From positions 186,001-250,000 of the forward strand of contig NZ_CP115159.1 of NCBI RefSeq assembly GCF_027594425.1: a DNA stretch of 64,000 nt. Direction: 5' to 3'. The notes beneath the pieces were generated by a model that was not told the origin of the DNA, did no database searches, and saw nothing but the letters and a program-made list of their open reading frames with translations. This document shows, one piece after another, positions 36,066-45,127 of this stretch; the stretch's first letter is position 1, and each line of letters opens with the position of its first letter. Origin of the DNA: Zunongwangia sp. HGR-M22 (GTDB taxonomy: Bacteria; Bacteroidota; Bacteroidia; Flavobacteriales; Flavobacteriaceae). The translations under genes and the position numbers were made by a program.

Positions 36066-36743
36066 ATGAACTTGTTGCTTTTCGCCGATCACCCGAATGA
36101 TTCGGGGCCAATTTACAGGGAAACTGTGCTGGGAAGATTTCCCGTAGAACCCTTTAATACGCTTAGTAACATATTTTTTATAGCGATTGTAATTTACTTC
36201 TCCTATCGCGTTTATAGAAATTATAGAGAACAGTGGTTCTTAAGTTTCGCGCTCCCGGTTTTGTTTATAGGCTGGCTTGGCGGAACCATTTATCATGCTA
36301 CCAGAAGTCACGAAATATGGCTTTTAATGGATTGGGTGCCTATTGTGATACTATGTTTATCATCCTCACTTTATTTTGCTTCAAAGGCCAGTAATAAAAA
36401 GAGACAGGTAGTTGGTTTAATGGTTTTGGTGCTCTTGCTTGTTATTGGTATTAAGTTTATTCCGTTTAAATCGCATGGAGAAAACTATGGATATATTTCC
36501 TCTGCGATAGGTGTAATTTTGCCTATTGCAATACATATATGGCAAACAAAATTTAGGCATGCTAAATTTATGGCCTTTGCAGTATTAAGCTTTATTGTAG
36601 CGATAAGTTTTAGAGCTTTAGATCGCTATATTCATTTTTCGATGGGAACCCATTGGTTGTGGCACAGTTTCGGTGCTTTCACTGTTTTCTTTTTAATGAA
36701 GTATATTTATCTGGATGCCAAAAGATCTAATTTAGAACCCTAA
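36066..36743 (+). CDS. Ceramidase-like (CREST superfamily) membrane protein
   Basis: 225 aa with about seven transmembrane helices. The pattern of metal-binding residues expected in the alkaline ceramidase/PAQR/CREST fold is visible: Ser in FNTLSNIFF, His in GTIYHATRS, Asp in LLMDWVPIV, and the HxxxH in THWLWHSFGA near the end. This suggests a zinc-dependent intramembrane hydrolase of amide-linked lipids. Substrate is not known; sphingolipids and aminolipids occur in this phylum. Co-transcribed with the preceding 118-aa protein (3-nt gap). Confidence 0.75.
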   Translation: MNLLLFADHPNDSGPIYRETVLGRFPVEPFNTLSNIFFIAIVIYFSYRVYRNYREQWFLSFALPVLFIGWLGGTIYHATRSHEIWLLMDWVPIVILCLSSSLYFASKASNKKRQVVGLMVLVLLLVIGIKFIPFKSHGENYGYISSAIGVILPIAIHIWQTKFRHAKFMAFAVLSFIVAISFRALDRYIHFSMGTHWLWHSFGAFTVFFLMKYIYLDAKRSNLEP

Positions 36744-36805
36744 TTTCTTAAATTTCCCTTCAGGTTTTATCGGTTTTTAATACAGCTTAAAGACGTAAAT
36801 TTTTA

Positions 36806-36813
36806 TAAATTTG
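36806..36813 (+). promoter_or_regulatory. Putative -7 promoter element of pheS
   Basis: TAAATTTG, exact TAnnTTTG, 22 nt before the pheS start codon. No -33 TTTG was found at normal distance. Confidence 0.4.
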
Positions 36814-36835
36814 CCAACTTATAAGAATTGTATCT

Positions 36836-37855
36836 ATGATTGATAAGATTAAGGAACATATTGCTGATGTCAAAGCGTTTAATGCGACGACAAAAGATGA
36901 AATAGAAAATTTCAGAATTAAATATTTAGGGAAAAAAGGAATCCTTAATAGTTTTTTTGCTGAATTTAAAAGCGTTCCTAACGAACAAAAAAAGGATTTT
37001 GGACAGGCGGTTAATGAACTAAAGACTTCTACCCAGGAAAAAGTTGAAGAACTTAAAAACCAATTAGAAAGTCTTGAAGAGGAAAAAGGAATTTACGGTG
37101 ATCTTTCCCGTCCTTCAGAGCCTTTAGAAATTGGCTCACGTCACCCCATTTCAATAGTTAAAAATCAAATCATAGAGATTTTTTCGAATATTGGATTTAA
37201 TGTTTCTGAAGGTCCAGAGATCGAGGACGACTGGCATAATTTTACGGCATTAAACTTACCAGAATATCACCCTGCAAGAGATATGCAGGATACATTCTTT
37301 ATTCAAACAGATCCAGATATTTTGCTTAGAACGCATACATCTTCTGTGCAAGTAAGATACATGGAAGGAAATGAGCCTCCCATTAGAACAATTTCTCCTG
37401 GTCGTGTATTTAGAAATGAAGCAATTTCAGCACGTTCCCACTGTATTTTTCACCAGGTAGAAGGATTATATATCGACAAGAATGTTTCTTTTGCAGATCT
37501 TAAACAAACGCTTTTATATTTCACAAAACAACTTTTTGGGAAATCTAAGATTAGATTAAGACCTTCATATTTTCCATTTACCGAGCCAAGCGCCGAGGTG
37601 GATATCTATTGGGGCTTAGAAACAGAAACCGATTATAGAATTACCAAAGGGACTGGATGGTTAGAGATTATGGGATGCGGTATGGTAGATCCTAACGTAC
37701 TTAAAAATTGTGGCATCGATCCAACAGAATATTCTGGGTTTGCTTTTGGTATGGGAATAGAGCGAATCGCAATGCTACTCTATCAAATTGGTGATATTCG
37801 TATGTTCTATGAAAACGACGTGCGATTCTTAGAGCAGTTTAAATCGTCGATCTAA
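36836..37855 (+). CDS. pheS: Phenylalanine--tRNA ligase alpha subunit
   Basis: 339 aa, charges tRNA-Phe as an alpha2beta2 enzyme with PheT, which is not in this window. An N-terminal coiled coil covers residues about 5-90. Class II motifs are [17 protein letters not shown], motif 2 [20 protein letters not shown] and motif 3 [19 protein letters not shown]. The pheS and pheT genes being apart is not rare in this phylum. Confidence 0.98.
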   Translation: MIDKIKEHIADVKAFNATTKDEIENFRIKYLGKKGILNSFFAEFKSVPNEQKKDFGQAVNELKTSTQEKVEELKNQLESLEEEKGIYGDLSRPSEPLEIGSRHPISIVKNQIIEIFSNIGFNVSEGPEIEDDWHNFTALNLPEYHPARDMQDTFFIQTDPDILLRTHTSSVQVRYMEGNEPPIRTISPGRVFRNEAISARSHCIFHQVEGLYIDKNVSFADLKQTLLYFTKQLFGKSKIRLRPSYFPFTEPSAEVDIYWGLETETDYRITKGTGWLEIMGCGMVDPNVLKNCGIDPTEYSGFAFGMGIERIAMLLYQIGDIRMFYENDVRFLEQFKSSI

Positions 37856-37870
37856 TAGCATCGAATACTT

Positions 37871-37878
37871 TAATTTTG
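37871..37878 (+). promoter_or_regulatory. Putative -7 promoter element of the small membrane protein
   Basis: TAATTTTG, exact TAnnTTTG, 58 nt before the preferred start at 37937. Confidence 0.3.
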
Positions 37879-37936
37879 TGAGTTTTTTGAGAGAATGGCT
37901 TTTCTAAAAAGACGAAATTGCCTCAAAATAAAACTC

Positions 37937-38116
37937 ATGAAAAAGACTGGTTTTTTAATTTTGGCGGGTATAATTTTAGGCTTGGCCATCTACTTGGCAA
38001 TTGCTGTTTTAAAATTGACAATTGGTTTAATTGTTCTTGCAGTTGCTGCTGTTGTATTATTTATATTATGGCAGATGATTAAACATAAGTGGGAAGACAA
38101 GTTTGATAAAGAATAA
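37937..38116 (+). CDS. Small membrane protein
   Basis: 59 aa from the ATG at 37937 (MKKTGFLILAG). It has two hydrophobic helices at about 4-22 and 26-45 and a charged tail (KHKWEDKFDKE). The frame extends to an ATG at 37895, adding 14 basic residues (MAFLKRRNCLK), which is possible but less natural. No family recognised. Followed after 14 nt by a conserved gene on the same strand. Confidence 0.55.
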   Translation: MKKTGFLILAGIILGLAIYLAIAVLKLTIGLIVLAVAAVVLFILWQMIKHKWEDKFDKE

Positions 38117-38130
38117 TAAAAGATTAAGTT

Positions 38131-38526
38131 TTGAAAGAGGATATTGAGATTCCTAAAGTTGAAAAAATCCATGTTGCCGCAGTAAGAGAGTTTAATGAAG
38201 CATTTCAGGCAGAGGAGTGGAATGCGTACATTATCAATAATAAAAATGTTACAATAGAAATGATCCTTATCGTTTCTAAAGGTTACGACGGAAAAAAAGA
38301 AACTTCGGTAATGCGCCATAAACTGGAGAAGTTACCGCCACATTCTTTCGCCAAGATCGAGTTTATTCAGGATGAAGTTTTACAGCTTAATAACGAGTAT
38401 CAGATCACTTTTTTTGTGGATAATAAGATGTTTGAGAAAACTTTTATCTTTAAAAAGAACAGCGTAAAAGAAGATCTTAAAAAAGAGATACCGCTAATTC
38501 CCAAATTGGGCATTTTAGCAGAATAA
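38131..38526 (+). CDS. Conserved hypothetical protein, TTG start
   Basis: 131 aa, soluble alpha/beta, no named domain recognised. A stop codon (TAA at 38125-38127) lies just upstream in frame and the next ATG is far downstream, so TTG at 38131 (MKEDIEIPKVEK) is the only start that keeps the body of the protein. The sequence reads like a small beta-sandwich (WNAYIINNKNVTIEMILIVS, QITFFVDNKMFEKTF). Closed by a strong terminator. Confidence 0.65.
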   Translation: MKEDIEIPKVEKIHVAAVREFNEAFQAEEWNAYIINNKNVTIEMILIVSKGYDGKKETSVMRHKLEKLPPHSFAKIEFIQDEVLQLNNEYQITFFVDNKMFEKTFIFKKNSVKEDLKKEIPLIPKLGILAE

Positions 38527-38535
38527 AATAAATTA

Positions 38536-38563
38536 AAAAAGCCTCTGGAAACAGAGGCTTTTT
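38536..38563. terminator. Bidirectional terminator between convergent genes
   Basis: AAAAAGCCTCTG (38536-38547) pairs perfectly with CAGAGGCTTTTT (38552-38563) around a GAAA loop. Confidence 0.92.
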
Positions 38564-38588
38564 GGTAGTAGTAATTATAATTTTTTGG

Positions 38589-39584
38589 CTAGTCTAATTT
38601 ATCGGCCAGTTTTTTAAAGGTCTTTTTAGGATTTTTACCTTCATAAAGTATAGCATAAACAGCGTTGATTATAGGGGTTTTAGCTTTACGTTCTTTATTA
38701 ATTTTGTAGGCGCTATCTGTAGCATAATAACCTTCAGCAATCATACTCATTTCCATTTGTGCGCTTTTTACGGTATAACCTTTCCCGATCATATTCCCAA
38801 ACATTCTATTTCTACTAAATACAGAATATCCAGTAACTAAAAGATCGCCCAGGTAAGCCGAATCGTTTATGTTACGCTTCATTTTGTGTACTTTCTTAAT
38901 GAATTTTTTCATCTCGCGAATAGCGTTACTCATTAGTACACTCTGGAAGTTGTCGCCGTATCCCAGCCCGTGTGCGATTCCGGCAGCAATAGCATAAATA
39001 TTTTTTAAAACAGCAGCATATTCGGTTCCTACAATATCGTCACTTGTTTTTGTTTTTATATAATCGCTAGATAAGAAACCGGCCAGCATCTTTGCTTTTT
39101 CCTCGTCGCTACAGGCGATAGTCAAGTAAGATAATCGCTCGAGTGCAACTTCTTCAGCATGGCAAGGCCCGGTAATTACACCAATATTTTCAAAATCGAT
39201 ATCGTAGAACTTATTAAAGTGTTCTCCAACAATCAAACTACTTTCTGGAACAATTCCTTTTATGGCTGAAAAAACGATCTTATCTTTTAAAGACACGCTT
39301 AAATTGTCTAGTTCAGATTTTAAAAATGCAGAGGGAATAGCAAAGATTAAAATATCTGCCGCGCTAACAATTTCATTAATGTCGTTGCTAAGCTGAAGTT
39401 GATTAATATCAAACTCAACATCACTAAGATAGTTAGGATTATGATCATGCTTTTTTAGATGTTCTATGGCATAAATACTGCGCATATACCAATGTACTTT
39501 ATTAAGATTCTCTGTTAGCATTTTCACAATGGCAGTAGCCCAACTTCCTCCGCCAATAACTGCTATGTTTGGAACTGTATTCAT
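38589..39584 (-). CDS. gpsA: Glycerol-3-phosphate dehydrogenase [NAD(P)+]
   Basis: Makes sn-glycerol 3-phosphate for phospholipid synthesis from dihydroxyacetone phosphate. 331 aa from the ATG at 39584 (MNTVPNIAVIGGG); the longer frame begins with TTG at 39608. Rossmann loop IGGGSWATAI, substrate/NAD loop FSAIKGI, GPCHAEEVAL, and the catalytic Lys in YAAVLKNIYAIAAGIAHGLG. No partner genes in tight spacing. Confidence 0.95.
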   Translation of the reverse strand: MNTVPNIAVIGGGSWATAIVKMLTENLNKVHWYMRSIYAIEHLKKHDHNPNYLSDVEFDINQLQLSNDINEIVSAADILIFAIPSAFLKSELDNLSVSLKDKIVFSAIKGIVPESSLIVGEHFNKFYDIDFENIGVITGPCHAEEVALERLSYLTIACSDEEKAKMLAGFLSSDYIKTKTSDDIVGTEYAAVLKNIYAIAAGIAHGLGYGDNFQSVLMSNAIREMKKFIKKVHKMKRNINDSAYLGDLLVTGYSVFSRNRMFGNMIGKGYTVKSAQMEMSMIAEGYYATDSAYKINKERKAKTPIINAVYAILYEGKNPKKTFKKLADKLD

Positions 39585-39891
39585 TTTTAAGGTTTGTTGT
39601 AATAGCAAAATTAAAGATATTATAAAGGAAGACGGGATCTTAAGCAGTAATTGAAGAAAGTATAATAAAAGTTTAACAGTAAATAAGTGATCTTAAAGAC
39701 AATCTTAATAGAAATGAAGGCGTTATTATAAAGCGCTTCTTCTACGCAAAGAAGAAGTTCTTAGTTTTTTGGTTGGTTATTTAGTTTGAAAACCGCCTTG
39801 TATGAGAGATACAGGGCGGTTTTTTAATTTGTAGTAATACTATGGTCCAGTAGCAAATTGTGCTAAAGTCTAGTTTATGCTTTTCTTTCGG
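39585..39891. other. Non-coding gap between gpsA and nadD
   Basis: No credible gene. It holds two hairpins: CTTCTTC (39737-39743) with GAAGAAG (39752-39758), and AAAACCGCCTTGTAT (39788-39802) with ATACAGGGCGGTTTT (39808-39822) followed by further T. The second has its T-run on the plus strand although both flanking genes are on the minus strand. Confidence 0.5.
39788..39824 (+). terminator. Intrinsic terminator-like hairpin
   Basis: 15-bp stem with one G-T pair and a GAGAG loop. The right arm runs into T6 on the plus strand; on the minus strand only T4 follows. It could close the yicC-gmk-nadD transcript or an unseen plus-strand RNA. Confidence 0.65.
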
Positions 39892-40476
39892 CTACTTATA
39901 AAAATTGTTATGGATTACGTATTCCCATACTTTATGTGGTAACATGGGTTTTATAAACTTACCTTCTTTTATTGAATCTCGAATAAATGTTGCTGAAATT
40001 TCAATAACAGGTGCATCCACTCTGGTAATTTTTGGATGATCTTTAAATTGATTTTCTACCCTTCCGCCAGATTTTCTTGGATAAACATACAGCGAATGAT
40101 TTTCTAAAATCACCTCGTAATTTTTCCATTTATGGAACGTCTTTAAATTATCTTCGCCCATAATAAGACAAAATTCGTTGGTAGGATATTTCTCCTGAAG
40201 GTGCGCCAGTGTTTTTACGGTGTAATTAGGCTGCTCCAATCGAAACTCTACATCGCTGGGTTGTAGATGTTCAAATTCTTCACAGGCCATAAAAACCATA
40301 TCCAAACGATTATGGTTATTTAAAAGCGTACTTTTCTTCTTATGCGGATTATGCGGAGTAACCACCAGCCATACTTCATCCAAATCAGAAAATTCGGCCA
40401 TATGATTTGCAATGATCACATGCCCAATATGGATGGGGTTAAAGGTGCCAAAGAAAAGTCCGATTTTTTTATTCAT
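39892..40476 (-). CDS. nadD: Nicotinate-nucleotide adenylyltransferase
   Basis: Adenylates nicotinate mononucleotide to deamido-NAD. 194 aa with the nucleotidyltransferase signature GTFNPIHIGHVIIANHM (residues about 10-26), a phosphate-binding VVTPHNPHKKK, GEDNLKTFHKW and the C-terminal ISATFIRDSI (ISSTxxR type). Its start is 1 nt after the gmk stop, in an operon yicC-gmk-nadD that is common in this phylum. Confidence 0.96.
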   Translation of the reverse strand: MNKKIGLFFGTFNPIHIGHVIIANHMAEFSDLDEVWLVVTPHNPHKKKSTLLNNHNRLDMVFMACEEFEHLQPSDVEFRLEQPNYTVKTLAHLQEKYPTNEFCLIMGEDNLKTFHKWKNYEVILENHSLYVYPRKSGGRVENQFKDHPKITRVDAPVIEISATFIRDSIKEGKFIKPMLPHKVWEYVIHNNFYK

Positions 40477-40477
40477 C

Positions 40478-41050
40478 TTACTTCTTTATAAAGTCTGAAA
40501 CCAAATTATATGCTTCTTCCAATGCCACTTTCAGGTCGTTATTCTCGATAATAAAATCAAATTGTGGTGCAGTGGCAAGCTCGATACTTGCTTTGGCAAC
40601 ACGCATATTTATTTTATCCATAGACTCGGTTTTACGCTTTTTTAACCTGATCTTTAATTCTTCGATACTTGGTGGTTTTACAAAAACAGCCAGTGTTCTT
40701 TCAGGATAGATTTTTTTAATGTCTAATCCTCCCACCACGTCGATATCAAAAATAACATGCTTTCCTTTTGCCCAAATTCGCTCTACTTCAGCTTTTAAAG
40801 TTCCGTAGAAATTATCACGGTAAACTTCTTCCCACTCTAGAAATTCGTCGTTTTTGATCTTCTTTTTAAAATCTTCTAAAGACAAGAAATAATAATCTTT
40901 TCCATCAATTTCGTTAGAGCGAGGATCACGAGATGTTGCTGAAATCGAAAAATCTAGCTTTAATTCTTCCTGCTTTAAAAGATGTCTTACAATAGTGGTT
41001 TTCCCTGAACCAGACGGAGCTGAAAATACGATGAGCTTCCCTTCTTTCAT
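40478..41050 (-). CDS. gmk: Guanylate kinase
   Basis: Phosphorylates GMP to GDP. 190 aa with P-loop SAPSGSGKTTIV (9-20), the GMP-binding segment SATSRDPRSNEIDGKDYYFL (Ser, Arg and Tyr contacts) and YGTLKAEVE. Between yicC (31 nt) and nadD (1 nt). Confidence 0.97.
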   Translation of the reverse strand: MKEGKLIVFSAPSGSGKTTIVRHLLKQEELKLDFSISATSRDPRSNEIDGKDYYFLSLEDFKKKIKNDEFLEWEEVYRDNFYGTLKAEVERIWAKGKHVIFDIDVVGGLDIKKIYPERTLAVFVKPPSIEELKIRLKKRKTESMDKINMRVAKASIELATAPQFDFIIENNDLKVALEEAYNLVSDFIKK

Positions 41051-41081
41051 GGTGCTGTGCTTTATTTTGGGTTGAATGCTG

Positions 41082-41954
41082 TTATAATACGTTTAAGACT
41101 TGTTCTTTTATTTTTTCCAGCTCATCTTTCATTTGCACTACAAGCTGCTGCATTGGGGCGTAGTTACTTTTGCTACCAATGGTGTTTATTTCACGTCCCA
41201 TTTCCTGGCCGATAAATCCTAATTTTCTACCGTTGCTATCTTTTGTATCTAAAGTTTCAGTAAAGTAAGCCAGGTGATTTTTTAATCGAACTTCTTCTTC
41301 TGTGATATCGTATTTCTCGATATAATAAACCAGTTCCTGCTCAAAGCGATTTTCGTCTACATTCTCTTTAAGATCCTCGATTCCTTTACGAAGTCGCTCA
41401 CGAACATTATCTACACGCTCTGGATTAATTTGCATAATTTCATCCAGTAGATTGCCAATATTATTTACACGAATTTTTAGATCTTTTTCCAAAGCAGCGC
41501 CCTCTGCAGTTCTGTACTCATTAATTTCAGCCAATGCTTCTAAAAGTGCTTTTTCGATAGCCTCAAATTCTGTTTCGTCAATCTCTTCTCGTTCTGTTTT
41601 TAACGCATCAGGAAGGCGCATTGCGATTTCTAAAAGCTGGGCATCATGTTTGCTACCAACATTTGGTAACTTTAAATCTTGCATTTGCTTAATGTAATTC
41701 TTTACCGCTGCTGCATTTACTGAAGCTGAAGTCTCATCGCTTGTTTGCTCTACATAGAGTGAGAAATCTACTTTTCCTCTTTTTAAAGCAGAGGATATCG
41801 TGTTACGCATCACCAATTCTTTCTCACGATATTGCGAAGGAATTCTGGCATTTAAATCCAGATTTTTGCTGTTTAAAGATTTAATTTCTATAGTAATCTT
41901 TTTATTGGGAAGCTGTAGTACACTTTTCCCAAAACCTGTCATAGATTGAATCAT
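41082..41954 (-). CDS. yicC: YicC-family endoribonuclease
   Basis: 290 aa. YicC proteins have been described as endoribonucleases affecting small-RNA and RNA turnover. The N-terminal signature is MIQSMTGFGKS, and the C-terminal DUF1732 block reads FIGQEMGREINTIGSKSNYA. A long helical middle (residues about 130-230) is typical. First gene of the yicC-gmk-nadD unit. Confidence 0.95.
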   Translation of the reverse strand: MIQSMTGFGKSVLQLPNKKITIEIKSLNSKNLDLNARIPSQYREKELVMRNTISSALKRGKVDFSLYVEQTSDETSASVNAAAVKNYIKQMQDLKLPNVGSKHDAQLLEIAMRLPDALKTEREEIDETEFEAIEKALLEALAEINEYRTAEGAALEKDLKIRVNNIGNLLDEIMQINPERVDNVRERLRKGIEDLKENVDENRFEQELVYYIEKYDITEEEVRLKNHLAYFTETLDTKDSNGRKLGFIGQEMGREINTIGSKSNYAPMQQLVVQMKDELEKIKEQVLNVL

Positions 41955-42047
41955 GCTTCATTTTTACGGTTGTGCAAAGATAATCAATTCTTAGGCAGCG
42001 CAAAGGCTATAGAAAAATTTAGCTGAACAATGGTTTCTACTGAAATC

Positions 42048-43010
42048 TTAAAGCTGATTTTGGATAAATTGAAGCGCTCTTTCTTCCTGGTAATATATTT
42101 TTTTATGCTGAATAAAACCTACATGACCGCCATGTTTTGGGATTTCTAAATGCAAAAATTTAGAATTCTTGGCTATTTTCTTAGGGAATGATGCGGAAGT
42201 GAGAAAACTATCATTTTCAGCATTCAGCAAAAGCGTTGGAATCTTAATATTGGGTAAAAACTGAAGACAACTGCATTTTTCGTAATATTCAGCCGCAGAG
42301 GCATAACCATGTGCACGGCTGGTGTACAGCTCATCGATAGCTAGTAACGAATTACAAGCTGATATTTGCTTTTTTTCAAGTTCTTTTGGAAATGCCATTT
42401 GACGCTCAAAAAGTATATCTTTCAAATTCTTTTTAAAACGATTACTGTATAATCTATTTTGGGGCAAATTTAATGCTTCCAGGCTTGCAGCAAGATCACA
42501 TGGCGTAGAAACGGCAACGGCTGCTTTTATTTGTTCTGGAAGTATAGTGCGCTCTCCCAGATATTTCAGCAAAAGATTACCGCCAAGGCTAAATCCAACC
42601 AAGGCAATTTCAGTGTAGTTATATTTGGTTAAAATATGCGCCAAAACCTCTTCGAGATCTTCAGTAGCGCCGGCATTGTAGCTGCGGTATAGTCGGTTTA
42701 TTTCACCGCTACAACTCCTAAAATTCATTCCGCAGTAATCCCAGTTATTTTCAGTAAAAATTTTGCCCATTCCCAGCATGTACGGTCTACTGGCATCGCC
42801 TGCCAAACCATGCATGGCAATTACTAATTTTTTAGATGGAGTTTTAGAAAAAGACCAATCTAAATCTAAAAAATCACCATCTTTAAGTTCTAAACGTTTT
42901 CGTTTTTCAGACTTAAAATCTACTTTTCTAAGCGTTGCGGCATAAATGGTTGCGATATGCGCGTTTTTAAAAAGAGGCGGAGCGGTATAATTACTTTCGA
43001 TCACTGGCAT
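42048..43010 (-). CDS. YheT-family alpha/beta-hydrolase
   Basis: 320 aa, cytoplasmic. Hydrolase landmarks: oxyanion region VIAMHGLAGDASRPY, nucleophile elbow VGFSLGGNLLLKYLGE, an acid in LLNAENDSFL and catalytic His in PKHGGHVGFI. The YheT/ABHD1-3 group includes lipid esterases; the substrate here is unknown. Monocistronic. Confidence 0.9.
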   Translation of the reverse strand: MPVIESNYTAPPLFKNAHIATIYAATLRKVDFKSEKRKRLELKDGDFLDLDWSFSKTPSKKLVIAMHGLAGDASRPYMLGMGKIFTENNWDYCGMNFRSCSGEINRLYRSYNAGATEDLEEVLAHILTKYNYTEIALVGFSLGGNLLLKYLGERTILPEQIKAAVAVSTPCDLAASLEALNLPQNRLYSNRFKKNLKDILFERQMAFPKELEKKQISACNSLLAIDELYTSRAHGYASAAEYYEKCSCLQFLPNIKIPTLLLNAENDSFLTSASFPKKIAKNSKFLHLEIPKHGGHVGFIQHKKIYYQEERALQFIQNQL

Positions 43011-43293
43011 TTGCCAAATTTGCGAAATTTTTTTTACTCGATATTCAATACCTCATTCAGGATTTAATTTCATGTTACTTGACTTGAAATTCAAAAAAGC
43101 TGTTCTATTTAATCTCTTAGGCTTGCGTACTGGTTGTTGATTAGGATTGCCTTGAAAATATATATATAAAATTTCGTGCGGTATTTTCTTATGGGGAATT
43201 TAATAGTTTTCTAATATCGATGCTTAAAATTAATTATGCATGCATAGCGAATATTTGTAAATTAGCCGTTCTTCTAAATTGAAAAGAAAAATT

Positions 43294-43785
43294 ATGTACA
43301 CCAAAGAATTCGAGATACGCTGGAGCGATATAGATGCGAACAGGCATTTAGCCAACACGGCTTACATTAACTTTATGAGCCACACCAGGATGGCATTTTT
43401 AATGGAAAATGGATTTGGACAAAAAGATCTGGCAAAGCACAATCTTGGTCCGGTAGTTTTTTATGAGCATGTATATTATTTTAGAGAAGTTTTTGCAGGC
43501 GAGCCGGTAAAAGTGAGCCTTCAGTTAAAAGGACTTTCTGAAGACGGAATGTATTTTGAATTTGTACATAATTTCTATGATAGTAAAGGAAGAAATTTTG
43601 CAAGTTGTGAAATGATGGGGGGTTGGATCGATCTTAAAGCAAGAAAATTAACAGGATTGCCTTCTGAAATGATTAAAAACCTGGATAGCCTGCCACACAC
43701 TGAAGATTTTAAAGTGCTAACAAAAGAAGATACCAGAAAACACGGTAGAAAACCTAAAGATATCGATCCAGAATTGCTTAAATAA
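43294..43785 (+). CDS. Acyl-CoA thioesterase (hot-dog fold)
   Basis: 163 aa from the ATG at 43294 (MYTKEFEIRWSDID); the frame to 43279 would use TTG. Single hot-dog domain of the 4-hydroxybenzoyl-CoA/YbgC type with the active-site segment RWSDIDANRHLANTAYINFM. Substrate unknown, probably an acyl-CoA or acyl-ACP. Ends at a hairpin shared with the DMT gene. Confidence 0.85.
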   Translation: MYTKEFEIRWSDIDANRHLANTAYINFMSHTRMAFLMENGFGQKDLAKHNLGPVVFYEHVYYFREVFAGEPVKVSLQLKGLSEDGMYFEFVHNFYDSKGRNFASCEMMGGWIDLKARKLTGLPSEMIKNLDSLPHTEDFKVLTKEDTRKHGRKPKDIDPELLK

Positions 43786-43824
43786 AGCAAGCTGAAATTA
43801 TCAATTTTCCACCTATATTTTTAG

Positions 43825-43846
43825 AAACCCGGCTATGCCCGGGTTT
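43825..43846. terminator. Bidirectional terminator overlapping a gene end
   Basis: AAACCCGG (43825-43832) pairs with CCGGGTTT (43839-43846) around CTATGC, then more T on the plus strand. The loop holds the stop codon of the minus-strand transporter gene. Confidence 0.8.
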
Positions 43847-44729
43847 TTGTTTTCTTAAAACTAACCAGATAAACACCAACAAATACCAATAATCCGGCTA
43901 CAACTTTTATGGTGGTTAATTGATCGGCACCAACCAGGATCGCATAGATAATGGCAATTAATGGTTGTAGATAAATAAACACACTTATTGTTGAGGCTGA
44001 TAATTGTTTTAGCGCATAAATGTTGAGCAAATAGGTAGAAAATGTTGTTCCGGCGACGACAAAAGCCATTCGCCAAATCGCATCGAATGGTAAATGAAGC
44101 CAGTCTACCGCAACAAATTCAGAATAAGTAACCGGCAGATTTAAAATAACACCCATTAAGAAAAGCCATTTCATAAGGGTGATGGCATGATATTTTTTGG
44201 TAAGCGGTTTTACGATCACCAGGTAAAGTCCGTACGAAAAAGCATTAATAATAAACATCGAATTTCCTAAGGGAATATTAGGTGCATTAGAAACACTATC
44301 GCTGCTAAAAAGCACTAAGGCTAATGCTCCAGAAAGTCCCATAGCAATACCAATTCCTTTAATAAGCGTGATTCTTTCTTTCAGAATAAAAGAAGCTAAA
44401 ATCAACACCATTACGGGGGAAAGGGTAATTATTACGGAGCTGTTAATTGGTGTACTAAGGCTTAATCCTTTAAAAAAGAAAAGCATATTTATACACATTC
44501 CAAAAATTGCGCAAGCCAACATTCGTGGCCAGTCTTTTCTATCGACTTTTTCCTTTGGAGCAAACGGACTTAATAACCAAAATAAAATAGCAGCACCTAA
44601 AACCCGAAGCATAATAAAGCCAAAAGCTTCAATATGTGCGGGCATTACGCCTTTGGCAATAGTATGATTTAACCCATAGATTGCACTGGCACCAATTGCG
44701 GCGAGGATCGCCGGCAAACGCTTATCCAT
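43833..44729 (-). CDS. EamA/DMT-family transporter
   Basis: 298 aa with ten predicted transmembrane helices in two EamA repeats (ASAIYGLNHTIAKGVMP at the start; NAFSYGLYLVIVKPL opens the second). Drug/metabolite transporter superfamily; direction and substrate cannot be told. Overlaps the upstream ArsC-like gene by 8 nt, suggesting coupled expression. Confidence 0.93.
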   Translation of the reverse strand: MDKRLPAILAAIGASAIYGLNHTIAKGVMPAHIEAFGFIMLRVLGAAILFWLLSPFAPKEKVDRKDWPRMLACAIFGMCINMLFFFKGLSLSTPINSSVIITLSPVMVLILASFILKERITLIKGIGIAMGLSGALALVLFSSDSVSNAPNIPLGNSMFIINAFSYGLYLVIVKPLTKKYHAITLMKWLFLMGVILNLPVTYSEFVAVDWLHLPFDAIWRMAFVVAGTTFSTYLLNIYALKQLSASTISVFIYLQPLIAIIYAILVGADQLTTIKVVAGLLVFVGVYLVSFKKTKTRA

Positions 44730-45075
44730 GAATAGAATCTTTAGCGGCCGCTACATTTTTTTTAGCATTGCCAATAAAGATCTCATCATCGTTAATTATT
44801 ACGGGACGTTTTAAAAAGGTATAATGTTCCAGGATCAAAGCTTTGTAATCTTCTTCGCTAAGATCCTTGTTTTTAAGCTCACGTTCTTTATAAAGTCGTG
44901 CTCTTTTGCTGAAAAGCGATTCATAGCTACCTGCAAGTTTTTGCATTTCCTCTATTTGCGTTTCTGTAATGGCATTGGCTTTGATGTCCTGAAGTTTAAA
45001 TGCTGCCGGAGCTTCGATCTCGTTTAAAATTCGTTTACAGGTATCGCAGGTAGACAGGTAGTAGATCTTTTTCAT
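44722..45075 (-). CDS. ArsC/Spx-family thioredoxin-fold protein
   Basis: 117 aa. Thioredoxin-like fold with Cys-x-x-Cys in LSTCDTCKRIL (Cys10, Cys13) and the conserved cis-Pro segment FLKRPVIINDDEIFIG (family Arg-Pro-x-x). Members include arsenate reductases, Spx and YffB. No arsenic genes are nearby, so a general redox role is as likely. Overlaps the DMT transporter gene by 8 nt. Confidence 0.88.
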   Translation of the reverse strand: MKKIYYLSTCDTCKRILNEIEAPAAFKLQDIKANAITETQIEEMQKLAGSYESLFSKRARLYKERELKNKDLSEEDYKALILEHYTFLKRPVIINDDEIFIGNAKKNVAAAKDSIHG

Positions 45076-45127
45076 TTTATTTCAATTTAGGATTGCAAAG
45101 AAAAAATTTTATAAGAGCTTCTGCAAT

